Assembly (NCBI GenBank): GCA_945878555.1
Contig: CAMDWI010000008.1
Location: 62,001 to 126,000, forward strand
Length of the DNA: 64,000 nt
Direction: 5' to 3'
Source of the DNA: Klebsiella pneumoniae
Lineage (GTDB): Bacteria > Pseudomonadota > Gammaproteobacteria > Eutrophobiales > Eutrophobiaceae
Shown in pieces: positions 44,676 through 52,909 of this stretch (position 1 is the first letter of the stretch; every line of letters begins with the position of its first letter). A model generated the notes under the pieces. It had not been told where the DNA came from and searched no databases. It saw nothing but the letters and a program-made list of their open reading frames with translations. Position numbers and translations under genes: made by a program.

Positions 44676-46033
44676 AAACCGATGATGAAATCCTGGCGAT
44701 ACAGAAACAGCTGAAGGAAAAAGGTGTGCGTTATTGCATGGGTGCCTATGTGGATATTCATGGCATACCGAAGGGCAAGGTCGTGCCGATTGATCACCTG
44801 TTGCACATGGCGCATGGCTCGGAGCTGTATACCGGTTATGCACTGGACGGTCTGGGTCAACAACCGAATGAAGACGAGATCGCCTCGGTGCCGGATCTGG
44901 ACCACATCATCCAGTTGCCATGGGAGCCGAAGATTGCGTGGATGCCGGCGGACAATACATTCAAGGGCCAGCCGTATCCGTTAAATACCCGCGTCGCGTT
45001 AAAAAAGCAGCAGCAGATAGCGGCGGAGATGGGCTTCGGTTTCAACCTCGGCATTGAATGCGAGGTTTTCCTGTTGCGCAAGAATGCGGACGGTACGCTG
45101 TCTGTGCCCCACGCTGACGACAAGCTGACCAAGCCGTGTTATGACCTGCGCGGGTTTATGGACAACTTCAGCTGGCTCGACAAGGTTGGTCATACAATCA
45201 ATGAACTCGGCTGGGACCTGTATTCGTTTGATCATGAAGATGCGAACGGCCAGTTTGAGTTTGACTTTATCTATGCCGATGCGCTGATCATGTGTGACCG
45301 GTTTATCTTCTTCCGCGAACTGGCGAAACGGTATGCCGCCGAGGAAGGGCTGCTGGCGACCTTTATGCCGAAGCCGTTCAAGGACAAGACCGGTAACGGT
45401 GCACACTTCAATATGTCGCTGCGTGACCTGGTCTCCGGCAAAAACCTGTTTGCCTGCGATCCGGTCGATGACCCGCGCGGGATTGGCCTGACCGAGACCG
45501 GCTATTATTTTATCGGTGGCATACTGAAACATGGCCGTGCACTGTGCGCCGCGTTTGCGCCGACCGTTAACAGCTACAAGCGTCTGGTACGTCAGGGTGC
45601 GATGAGTTATTTCTCGTGGGCACCGGTGTTCAATTCGTATGGATCAAATAACCGTACCAACTCGGTCCGGGTGCCGATGGGTGGCGGCCGCTGTGAATCC
45701 CGTAATGCCGATGGCGCCGTTAATCCCTATCTGGCCGCCGCACTGGTACTGGCTGCAGGTCTCGAAGGCGTACGTGAGCGGATAGATCCGGGCAAGCCGC
45801 AGGAAGACAACCTGTATGCACTCAGTGATGCGGAACGCCTTGAGCGTAATATTGAATTCCTGCCACAGACACTGGCTGAGGCCGTGCAGGCATTTGCCGA
45901 TGACCCGCTGGTCGAGGCGACACTGGGTACAGGGCTGCGCAATGAATTTATCCTGTACAAGACCCGTGAGTGGGAGGCGTACCATCAACATGTCAGTGCA
46001 TGGGAAATAGAGCGTTACAGCCATCTGTTCTGA
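44672..46033 (+). CDS. Glutamine synthetase homologue (type III/GlnT, gamma-glutamylmethylamide-synthetase-like)
   Basis: A 453-residue ATP-dependent ligase of the glutamine synthetase superfamily. Catalytic-domain signatures are present: GIECEVF (E129, E131), NGAHFNMSL (H245), NSYKRL (300-305), and [10 protein letters not shown] (327-336). The block normally reading EFR..PD..NPY is instead [20 protein letters not shown] (341-360), as in the GlnT/GMAS group, which couples glutamate to ammonia or methylamine. So it may glutamylate an amine released in this pathway, for example methylamine, or simply assimilate ammonia. The start overlaps the creatininase-like gene by four bases. Confidence 0.88.
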   Translation: MKTDDEILAIQKQLKEKGVRYCMGAYVDIHGIPKGKVVPIDHLLHMAHGSELYTGYALDGLGQQPNEDEIASVPDLDHIIQLPWEPKIAWMPADNTFKGQPYPLNTRVALKKQQQIAAEMGFGFNLGIECEVFLLRKNADGTLSVPHADDKLTKPCYDLRGFMDNFSWLDKVGHTINELGWDLYSFDHEDANGQFEFDFIYADALIMCDRFIFFRELAKRYAAEEGLLATFMPKPFKDKTGNGAHFNMSLRDLVSGKNLFACDPVDDPRGIGLTETGYYFIGGILKHGRALCAAFAPTVNSYKRLVRQGAMSYFSWAPVFNSYGSNNRTNSVRVPMGGGRCESRNADGAVNPYLAAALVLAAGLEGVRERIDPGKPQEDNLYALSDAERLERNIEFLPQTLAEAVQAFADDPLVEATLGTGLRNEFILYKTREWEAYHQHVSAWEIERYSHLF

Positions 46034-46099
46034 ACAAACGGCGGTGGACGGCCACTGCCGGTTAGACAACTACGGGACGGCCCGTATAACAGGTGTGTT

Positions 46100-47065
46100 A
46101 TGCATTTCAGATACGCAAACGGGGTTTGGCCGAATAGCCTCGCACTGGCTTATGTCGCCATCCTGTATCCGCTGTCCATTTGGGGACTCGCCACGTCCGG
46201 TGGTCTTTTATATATGTTCTGGTGTGTGTTACTCGGCCATACGCTGATCATCAGCGCCTATCTGGTCCATGAATGTATCCACAATACGCTGTTCAAACGG
46301 GGCATTGATAATCGCCGACTGGGACAGGCACTGGCGTGGCTGGCCGGGGCTGCATGTACACCGTATGCGATCCTGCAACGAAAACACCTGCGCCATCATG
46401 CTGACCGGGTCGATGTGCTGGCGATAGATTGCCGTGATTTCCTCGACCACCACCCACGCCTGTTCGCGTTTATCAAAATACTGCAACAGTTGCACCTGCC
46501 TGCGGCAGAGTTGCTGATGCACGCGCTGTCTATCGCGGTACCATTCATGCTGGTCACACGCCGACACCTGCGCACTTATGTCATGCTCATCCTGCTGAGC
46601 AGGGTCGTGTTTTTTCTGGTGCTGGCCCTGATCGACTGGACGATACTGCCTGGTTATCTGCTGGCCTGGCTGCTGATGCTGACTGTGCTCGGGTTTATGG
46701 ATACGTTCCAGCACAGCTATGAGGTGCGGCTACTGCTGGAAGATGACCGCGTTTTGCGTGAATTTGACCGCGACTACGAACAAGCGCATACGTACAGTAA
46801 CCTGCTGTCCCGTCGCTACCCGGTGCTGAACCTGCTGGTTCTGAACTTCTGTTACCACAATGTGCATCACTACCGGTCGGGGATCCCGTGGTATGAGTTG
46901 CCAACGACACATTCACAGTATTATCAGGGCCGGTCGGCCCCGCTCGTCAGTCTGGCCTGGCAGCTGCACAATTATCATCGCTACCGTATTGCACGGTTGT
47001 CTGCCACCACAGCGATAAGTACCACCATCGGTGCCGCCGGTGTGTCGTTTCTGGTCGGGGTATAG
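46100..47065 (+). CDS. Membrane fatty-acid-desaturase/alkane-hydroxylase-like di-iron protein
   Basis: A 321-residue integral membrane protein with about six helices. It has the three His boxes of membrane di-iron oxygenases: HECIH (57-61), HLRHH (96-100) and HNVHH (253-257), plus H205 in FQHSYE. This superfamily oxidises C-H bonds using O2 and an electron donor (desaturases, hydroxylases, N-demethylation-type enzymes). It lies 66 bp after the glutamine-synthetase-like gene and 4 bp before the TIM-barrel gene, so it is within the operon. Its inclusion in a guanidine operon is unusual; oxidation of an N-alkyl group is one possibility. No electron-transfer partner gene is nearby. Confidence 0.85.
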   Translation: MHFRYANGVWPNSLALAYVAILYPLSIWGLATSGGLLYMFWCVLLGHTLIISAYLVHECIHNTLFKRGIDNRRLGQALAWLAGAACTPYAILQRKHLRHHADRVDVLAIDCRDFLDHHPRLFAFIKILQQLHLPAAELLMHALSIAVPFMLVTRRHLRTYVMLILLSRVVFFLVLALIDWTILPGYLLAWLLMLTVLGFMDTFQHSYEVRLLLEDDRVLREFDRDYEQAHTYSNLLSRRYPVLNLLVLNFCYHNVHHYRSGIPWYELPTTHSQYYQGRSAPLVSLAWQLHNYHRYRIARLSATTAISTTIGAAGVSFLVGV

Positions 47066-47069
47066 AATC

Positions 47070-47912
47070 ATGCAACTGAAACTGTTCAAAACGCTGTGGG
47101 GTTATACCGGGGATGCGGCGGATGCCGTGCGTGTGGCGGTGGCGGAGGGTTATGACGGTATCGAGGCACCGGTTCCCGAGACGGCCGCCGGTCGCGCCCG
47201 TCTGGCAGCACTGCTGTCTGATGCCGGTCTGGACTACATCGCCGAGATCGCGACGACCGGGACCTATGTACCGAACCGTAGTCTGACGCTACAGGACCAC
47301 CTGGACGATCTGGTCAGGCGCACTGCACAATTACAGGGGCTGCGCCCCCTGTTCATTACCTGTCTCGGTGGTTGTGATGCGTGGCCGTTGGCCGACTCGC
47401 TCGCCTTTTTTCGGCAGGCTATCGGAATAACCGGGATCGCCGGTATCGACATCAGCTTTGAAACACACCGTGGCCGCAGCCTGTTCAATCCATGGATTAC
47501 CCGGCAAATCGTCGAGCTATTGCCGGAACTGCGACTAACCTGTGACTTCAGCCACTGGTATGTTGTCTGTGAGGGACTCCAGACAAGCGAGCAGGATATT
47601 ATTCGCCAGCTGGTCCCGCGCGCCCGACACATCCACGGCAGGGTCGGCTATGATCAGGGGCCACAGGTCCCTGACCCGAGGTCTGCGGTGTATGCACGTG
47701 AACTTGAACAACATCTGCAATGGTGGCGCTGGATCTGGGAACAGCAGCGCAAGGATGGTTGTAAGTGGACCTGTGTCACCCCGGAATTTGGACCGGACGG
47801 GTATGATTATCGCGACCCGTCTACCGGGGCGACATTGATCGAACCGGGTATATTGAATAACTGGATGGCATCACGATTGCGTGATGAATATCGTAAAACG
47901 GTGGAGATATGA
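47070..47912 (+). CDS. TIM-barrel protein (xylose-isomerase-like/sugar phosphate isomerase-epimerase family)
   Basis: A 280-residue protein starting at the ATG at 47070, 4 bp after the desaturase-like gene. It begins LFKTLWGYTGDAADAVRVAV and continues EGYDGIEAP, and has ISFETHRGR (Glu/His, about residues 130-138), CDFSHW (about 162), HIHGRVGYD (about 192) and VTPEFGPDGY near the C-terminus. These are the usual metal-binding Glu, Asp/His and His, Glu positions of the AP-endonuclease-2/xylose-isomerase-like barrel. The family is broad (isomerases, epimerases, hydrolases), so the reaction is unknown. It overlaps the next gene by four bases and is clearly part of the operon. Confidence 0.82.
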   Translation: MQLKLFKTLWGYTGDAADAVRVAVAEGYDGIEAPVPETAAGRARLAALLSDAGLDYIAEIATTGTYVPNRSLTLQDHLDDLVRRTAQLQGLRPLFITCLGGCDAWPLADSLAFFRQAIGITGIAGIDISFETHRGRSLFNPWITRQIVELLPELRLTCDFSHWYVVCEGLQTSEQDIIRQLVPRARHIHGRVGYDQGPQVPDPRSAVYARELEQHLQWWRWIWEQQRKDGCKWTCVTPEFGPDGYDYRDPSTGATLIEPGILNNWMASRLRDEYRKTVEI

Positions 47913-48658
47913 GCATGGCAGAGATTTATCCTGAGGCAAAGATGATGTATGAAGACGGGCTGCCCGGCGGGGCACACTGGTCGCTGCTGTTGCGCCGGGG
48001 GACGGTGTTACGGCTGATTGATATTGAGGGCGGTGCGAATGTCGGCATGTTGTTCTATAACCCGCTCGACAAACTCGAGCGCTATAACGCGCCGGACACA
48101 CTGAAATGCCAGCATACGTTCAAGCTGACACGTGGGCATTGCCTGTATTCAGACATGGGCCGGATCTTCTGCTCGATTATTGAGGACAGCGTGGGCTGGC
48201 ATGATACAGCCGGAGGCAATCTGGATGATGCCACGATGATACGGCGCTGGGGCAAACACGATTACCAGCACTACCGTAATGACTGGACGCTGAGCGGTCA
48301 TCACAGCTTTCTCGTGGAGTTGGCCAAACACGGTTTGAACCAGCGCGACATGGCGGCCAATCTGAACTGGTTCAGCAAGGTCTGCACGGACAATGCGGGT
48401 AACCTGCATTATGACCCGGCCAACAGTCCGGCGGGCAGTTCCGTCAGTCTGCGCTTCGAGATGGATACGTTGGTGGTATTGCATACCTGCCCGCATCCGA
48501 TGAACGAGGCCGCAGATTACCCCAGGCGGCCAATACGTTACCAGATAGGCAAGGCCGAACCGGTCGGTGCGGATGACTACTGCCGGAATTTCAGACCGGA
48601 AAACCAGCGCGGCTTCCAGAATAACGCCATCTATCATCTGACCGGGGGCCAGTCATGA
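47909..48658 (+). CDS. cgdB: Carboxyguanidine deiminase subunit (urea-carboxylase-associated protein 2, DUF1989)
   Basis: A 249-residue DUF1989 protein of the type annotated as urea-carboxylase-associated protein 2. In the established pathway the two DUF1989 partners form carboxyguanidine deiminase, which converts carboxyguanidine to allophanate plus ammonia. Conserved residues include [18 protein letters not shown] (about 32-50), and the Cys in [11 protein letters not shown] (about 195), where the family has metal-binding Cys. It overlaps its neighbours by four bases on both sides, as expected for a heteromeric enzyme. The letter cgdB is tentative. Confidence 0.9.
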   Translation: MSMAEIYPEAKMMYEDGLPGGAHWSLLLRRGTVLRLIDIEGGANVGMLFYNPLDKLERYNAPDTLKCQHTFKLTRGHCLYSDMGRIFCSIIEDSVGWHDTAGGNLDDATMIRRWGKHDYQHYRNDWTLSGHHSFLVELAKHGLNQRDMAANLNWFSKVCTDNAGNLHYDPANSPAGSSVSLRFEMDTLVVLHTCPHPMNEAADYPRRPIRYQIGKAEPVGADDYCRNFRPENQRGFQNNAIYHLTGGQS

Positions 48659-49296
48659 TCCTTGCCAGCAAGCGCACACCACATGCGGCTGTCTTTCGGC
48701 AAGTGGTCGATGCAGGAGATTACTGGGTCGGCAAGATTAATCGAGGTCAGACACTGCGTATACTTGATCTGGAAGGTAACCAGGCGGCGGACACACTGTT
48801 TTATAATGCGAATGACCCGGCCGAGCGCTATTCTGCGATTGATACGATACGCACCCAGGGTAATGTATACCTGACGGCCGGTACTCGTCTGCTGTCAAAT
48901 CAGGGCAACGAGATGCTCGAGATTGTCGCCGACACCTGCGGGCGTCATGACACGCTGGGCGGTGCCTGTGCGACCGAATCGAATACAGTACGTTACGCGC
49001 TGGAAAAAAAATGCATGCATGCATGCCGCGACAGCTGGATGCTGGCGGTGGCAGAAAATGAACAGCTCGGGATCAGTAAACGTGACATTACCCACAACAT
49101 CAATTTCTTCATGAATGTGCCGGTAACGCCGGAGGGTGGGCTCAGTTTCGCAGACGGGATCTCCGATGCGGGTAAATATGTTGAACTGACTGCAAAAATG
49201 GATGTGATTGTACTGGTGTCTAACTGCCCGCAGCTGAACAATCCCTGCAACGCCTATAATCCGACACCGATCGAGATGCTGGTCTGGGACGCGTAA
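48655..49296 (+). CDS. cgdA: Carboxyguanidine deiminase subunit (urea-carboxylase-associated protein 1, DUF1989)
   Basis: A 213-residue DUF1989 protein, the other half of the deiminase. Core segments are [20 protein letters not shown] (about 35-54), [11 protein letters not shown] (about 98-108) and [19 protein letters not shown] near the C-terminus, with Cys and His likely to bind metal. It is homologous to the preceding subunit, sharing the IxDxEG...FYN block, so the pair arose by duplication. The carboxylase gene starts 4 bp later. The letter cgdA is tentative. Confidence 0.9.
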   Translation: MILASKRTPHAAVFRQVVDAGDYWVGKINRGQTLRILDLEGNQAADTLFYNANDPAERYSAIDTIRTQGNVYLTAGTRLLSNQGNEMLEIVADTCGRHDTLGGACATESNTVRYALEKKCMHACRDSWMLAVAENEQLGISKRDITHNINFFMNVPVTPEGGLSFADGISDAGKYVELTAKMDVIVLVSNCPQLNNPCNAYNPTPIEMLVWDA

Positions 49297-49300
49297 AAAC

Positions 49301-52300
49301 ATGTTTAAAAAAATCCTGATTGCCAACCGTGGCGCCATCGCCTGCCGGATTATCCGCACCTGCAAACAGATGGGCATTAAGACTGTGGCCATTTATACCC
49401 GGGCGGACAATTCCTCGCTGCATATTGATCAGGCAGATGAAGCAGTATGCATCGGTGAAGCGCGACCGGCAGAGACCTATCTTGATTATCAGCGCATCCT
49501 TGATATTGCCGTCTCGCATCAGTGTGAGGCGATTCATCCGGGCTACGGCTTTCTCAGTGAAAACACCCTGTTTGCTGCAGCCTGTATAGACCGTGGGTTG
49601 CAATTCATCGGGCCTCGGCCAGAGCATATCAGTGCATTCGGGCTGAAACACACGGCACGCGAACTGGCGCGTGATAATGAGGTCCCGCTATTGTCCGGCA
49701 GCAAACTACTGACTGACGAGGACGAGGCTGCCGTTGCTGCTGACCGGATCGGTTATCCGGTCATGCTGAAGAGTACGGCTGGCGGTGGCGGTATCGGCAT
49801 GCGCCTCTGCCAGGACGAGGTCACGCTGCGTCAGAACTTTGCGGTGGTCAGTAATCTCGGCAAGAACAATTTCGGTGATGGGGGCCTGTTTCTGGAAAAA
49901 TATATCCAGCATGCACGCCATATTGAGGTACAGATATTCGGTGACGGTAACGGGCGGGTAACGGTACTGGGAGAACGCGACTGTAGCTTGCAGCGCCGCA
50001 ACCAGAAGGTGCTCGAAGAGACCCCGGCACCGGCAATCTCAGCGCTTACCCGCGAGCAGCTGTTCACGGCGGCACGCAAGCTCGGCGAGGCAGTTAACTA
50101 TCGTTCAGCCGGTACAGTCGAGTTTCTGTACGACTCTGTCAGCGAACAGTTTTATTTTCTTGAGGTCAATACGCGTCTACAGGTAGAACACGGAGTGACG
50201 GAAGAGGTCACTGGCATTGACCTGGTTGAATGGATGATCCGGCTGGCCGCTGGCGAGTCTGAGTTTATGGATAACTATCACCATAATCCTCGGGGGCATG
50301 CGCTACAGGCCCGCTTGTATGCGGAAGACCCCGGCAAACATTTTCAGCCGAGTACCGGCATGATTACGCGCTTCCATGTACCGGGGAAGGTACGGTGCGA
50401 GACCTGGGTTGCGGCCGGCAGCGAGGTGAGTCCCTGGTATGACCCGATGATTGCCAAGATCATTGTCAAGGCAGATAACCGCACTTCGGCGATCAAGATG
50501 ATGGCAGAGACGCTGTCTGCCAGCCAGTGTGATGGGCTGGAAACCAATCTGGAATATCTCAGGCAGATTTGCCACGACGAAACCTTTATCGCTGCGAGAC
50601 ATTCCACCCACTCTCTGGATGGCTTTGCCTATCTATCCCGCACATTTACCGTACTGGAGGCCGGGACGCAGTCGACGATCCAGGACTACCCGGGGAGGCT
50701 GGGTTACTGGGATGTCGGCGTGCCGCCGTCCGGACCGATGGACAATCTCGCCTTTCGACTGGGCAACAGTCTGCTGGGTAATGAGCCGGACGCTGCCGGA
50801 CTCGAACTGGTGTTCACTGGCCCCTGCCTGCGTTTTAATACAGATACCCGCATTGTGCTGACCGGTGCGGAGATGCAGGCGACTCTGAATGGGAATGCAT
50901 TGACGTGCTGGACAGTCACTGAGGTCAGTAAAAACGATGTTCTCAAACTTGGCGCCATTGAAGGTGCGGGGACACGCGCCTATCTGCTGGTTCAGGGAGG
51001 GATCGCTGTGCCAGATTATCTGGGCAGCAAATCCACCTTTACGCTGGGGCGTTTTGGCGGGCTGAACGGTGAGGTATTAAAGCCGGGCGATGTGGTGCAT
51101 ATCCTTCCTGTCGCTGGCCAGGTACCGCCGGCGAGGACAATGCCACACAGCGTTATTCCGGAATACGGCCACCATTGGCAGGTGCAAGTCATCTACGGTC
51201 CGCATGGTGCGCCTGACTTTTTTACCACGGCCGACATCGCGATGTTTTTTAATACCGATTGGGAGGTCCATTTTAATTCCAGTCGCACCGGTGTACGCCT
51301 GATAGGTCCGCCGCCGCAGTGGGCGCGACGGGATGGCGGTGAGGCAGGGTTGCACCCGTCGAATATCCATGACAATGCCTACGCAGTAGGCAGTATTGAT
51401 TTTACCGGTGATATGCCGGTCATACTTGGCCCGGACGGCCCCAGTCTGGGGGGCTTCGTCTGTCCGGCCACGATCATCAAGGCTGAGTTGTGGAAGCTTG
51501 GGCAGTTCAAGGCGGGAGACACGATCCGGTTTGTGCCTGTGTCTATCGAGCAGGCCTATCAGCTCGAAGCGGCGCAAAACCGGTTTATTGAAACGCTGCA
51601 TCAACAGCCTGTCATAGTAGATAAAATCCAGCTACCGACCAGTCCGGTCATCTCCCGGCATGAGGCAGTTGGCGATCGCCCTGCTGTGACTTACCGCCCC
51701 TCCGGCGAGGATAATCTGCTGATCGAATACGGTCCGATGGAGCTGGACATCAATCTGCGCTTTCGCGTACATATGCTGATGGAACGGCTGAATTCTGAGC
51801 GCTTGCCAGGTATCATCGAAATGACACCGGGGATCCGCACGCTGCAGGTACACTACGACAGCCTGCGCCTGCATCAGCATCAACTGATCACCTACCTGTT
51901 GCGCGCTGAGGAGGAACTGGGATCGCTGGACGGGATCGAGGTACCGGGTCGCATCGTCCATCTGCCGCTGTCGTGGGACGATGAATCTACCCGCCTCGCC
52001 ATCCAGAAATATACCCAGTCGGTACGCGCCGATGCACCCTGGTGTCCGAGCAATATCGAGTTTATCCGTCGGATAAACGGACTCGACTCGATCGAGGACG
52101 TGAAAAATATCGTCTTCAATGCCAGTTATCTGGTGATGGGACTCGGTGATGTTTATCTCGGTGCACCTGTGGCTACACCACTGGATCCGCGTCACCGGCT
52201 GGTCACAACCAAATATAATCCTGCACGCACCTGGACGCCTGAAAATGCGGTCGGTATTGGTGGGTCATATATGTGTATCTACGGCATGGAAGGCCCCGGT

Positions 52301-52909
52301 GGTTACCAGTTTGTAGGTCGTACCTTGCAAATGTGGAACCGTTATAAACAGACCGATACGTTTAATGGTGACCAGCGCTGGTTGCTCCGGTTCTTCGACC
52401 AGATCCGGTTTTTCCCGGTGAGCGGGCAGGAGTTGCTCGAAATCCGTGAGGAATTTCCGCTGGGACGGTATGCTGTCCGCATTGAGGAACAAACCTTCAG
52501 TCTGTCCGCGTATAATAAATTTCTGCACTATAATGCCGGGTCCATTCGTCAATTCAAGACGACCCAGCAACAGGCCTTTGATGCTGAACGGCGGCACTGG
52601 GAGGAACAGGGGCTGGCGGTGTATACCTCCGGTGTGGAGGTGGCGGAGCCGGAACAGTACACTGTCAGCATCCGTGACAATGAAACGGCGGTGCTTGCAC
52701 AGATGCCAGGCAGCGTCTGGAAGATAGTTGTGTCTGTCGGCGAGACTGTTACACAGGGTCAGACTGTGCTGATCCTGGAGTCAATGAAAATGGAGTTCCA
52801 TGTACCCGCCCCCTCCGCGGGCACGGTCTCCCGGATATTGTGTGACCAGGGTGACCCGATACGCCAGGGCCAGCAACTTTTACTGATAGAGACTGCAAAC
52901 GAGGAGTGA
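49301..52909 (+). CDS. Biotin-dependent guanidine carboxylase (urea-carboxylase family)
   Basis: A 1202-residue ATP- and biotin-dependent carboxylase. It has an N-terminal biotin carboxylase/ATP-grasp domain (IANRGAIACRIIRTC at residues 6-20; STAGGGGIGM near 158), a central KipA/KipI-type carboxyltransferase (VLEAGTQSTIQDYPGRLGYW near 452 to about 1060), and a C-terminal biotinyl domain with ESMKMEF, biotin lysine K1163. Family members are named urea carboxylases; those with riboswitch and CgdAB carboxylate guanidine instead. A residue in the carboxyltransferase pocket distinguishes urea from guanidine enzymes, but I cannot identify it with certainty here. The product, carboxyguanidine, goes to CgdAB. 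It abuts the allophanate hydrolase gene. Confidence 0.9.
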   Translation: MFKKILIANRGAIACRIIRTCKQMGIKTVAIYTRADNSSLHIDQADEAVCIGEARPAETYLDYQRILDIAVSHQCEAIHPGYGFLSENTLFAAACIDRGLQFIGPRPEHISAFGLKHTARELARDNEVPLLSGSKLLTDEDEAAVAADRIGYPVMLKSTAGGGGIGMRLCQDEVTLRQNFAVVSNLGKNNFGDGGLFLEKYIQHARHIEVQIFGDGNGRVTVLGERDCSLQRRNQKVLEETPAPAISALTREQLFTAARKLGEAVNYRSAGTVEFLYDSVSEQFYFLEVNTRLQVEHGVTEEVTGIDLVEWMIRLAAGESEFMDNYHHNPRGHALQARLYAEDPGKHFQPSTGMITRFHVPGKVRCETWVAAGSEVSPWYDPMIAKIIVKADNRTSAIKMMAETLSASQCDGLETNLEYLRQICHDETFIAARHSTHSLDGFAYLSRTFTVLEAGTQSTIQDYPGRLGYWDVGVPPSGPMDNLAFRLGNSLLGNEPDAAGLELVFTGPCLRFNTDTRIVLTGAEMQATLNGNALTCWTVTEVSKNDVLKLGAIEGAGTRAYLLVQGGIAVPDYLGSKSTFTLGRFGGLNGEVLKPGDVVHILPVAGQVPPARTMPHSVIPEYGHHWQVQVIYGPHGAPDFFTTADIAMFFNTDWEVHFNSSRTGVRLIGPPPQWARRDGGEAGLHPSNIHDNAYAVGSIDFTGDMPVILGPDGPSLGGFVCPATIIKAELWKLGQFKAGDTIRFVPVSIEQAYQLEAAQNRFIETLHQQPVIVDKIQLPTSPVISRHEAVGDRPAVTYRPSGEDNLLIEYGPMELDINLRFRVHMLMERLNSERLPGIIEMTPGIRTLQVHYDSLRLHQHQLITYLLRAEEELGSLDGIEVPGRIVHLPLSWDDESTRLAIQKYTQSVRADAPWCPSNIEFIRRINGLDSIEDVKNIVFNASYLVMGLGDVYLGAPVATPLDPRHRLVTTKYNPARTWTPENAVGIGGSYMCIYGMEGPGGYQFVGRTLQMWNRYKQTDTFNGDQRWLLRFFDQIRFFPVSGQELLEIREEFPLGRYAVRIEEQTFSLSAYNKFLHYNAGSIRQFKTTQQQAFDAERRHWEEQGLAVYTSGVEVAEPEQYTVSIRDNETAVLAQMPGSVWKIVVSVGETVTQGQTVLILESMKMEFHVPAPSAGTVSRILCDQGDPIRQGQQLLLIETANEE

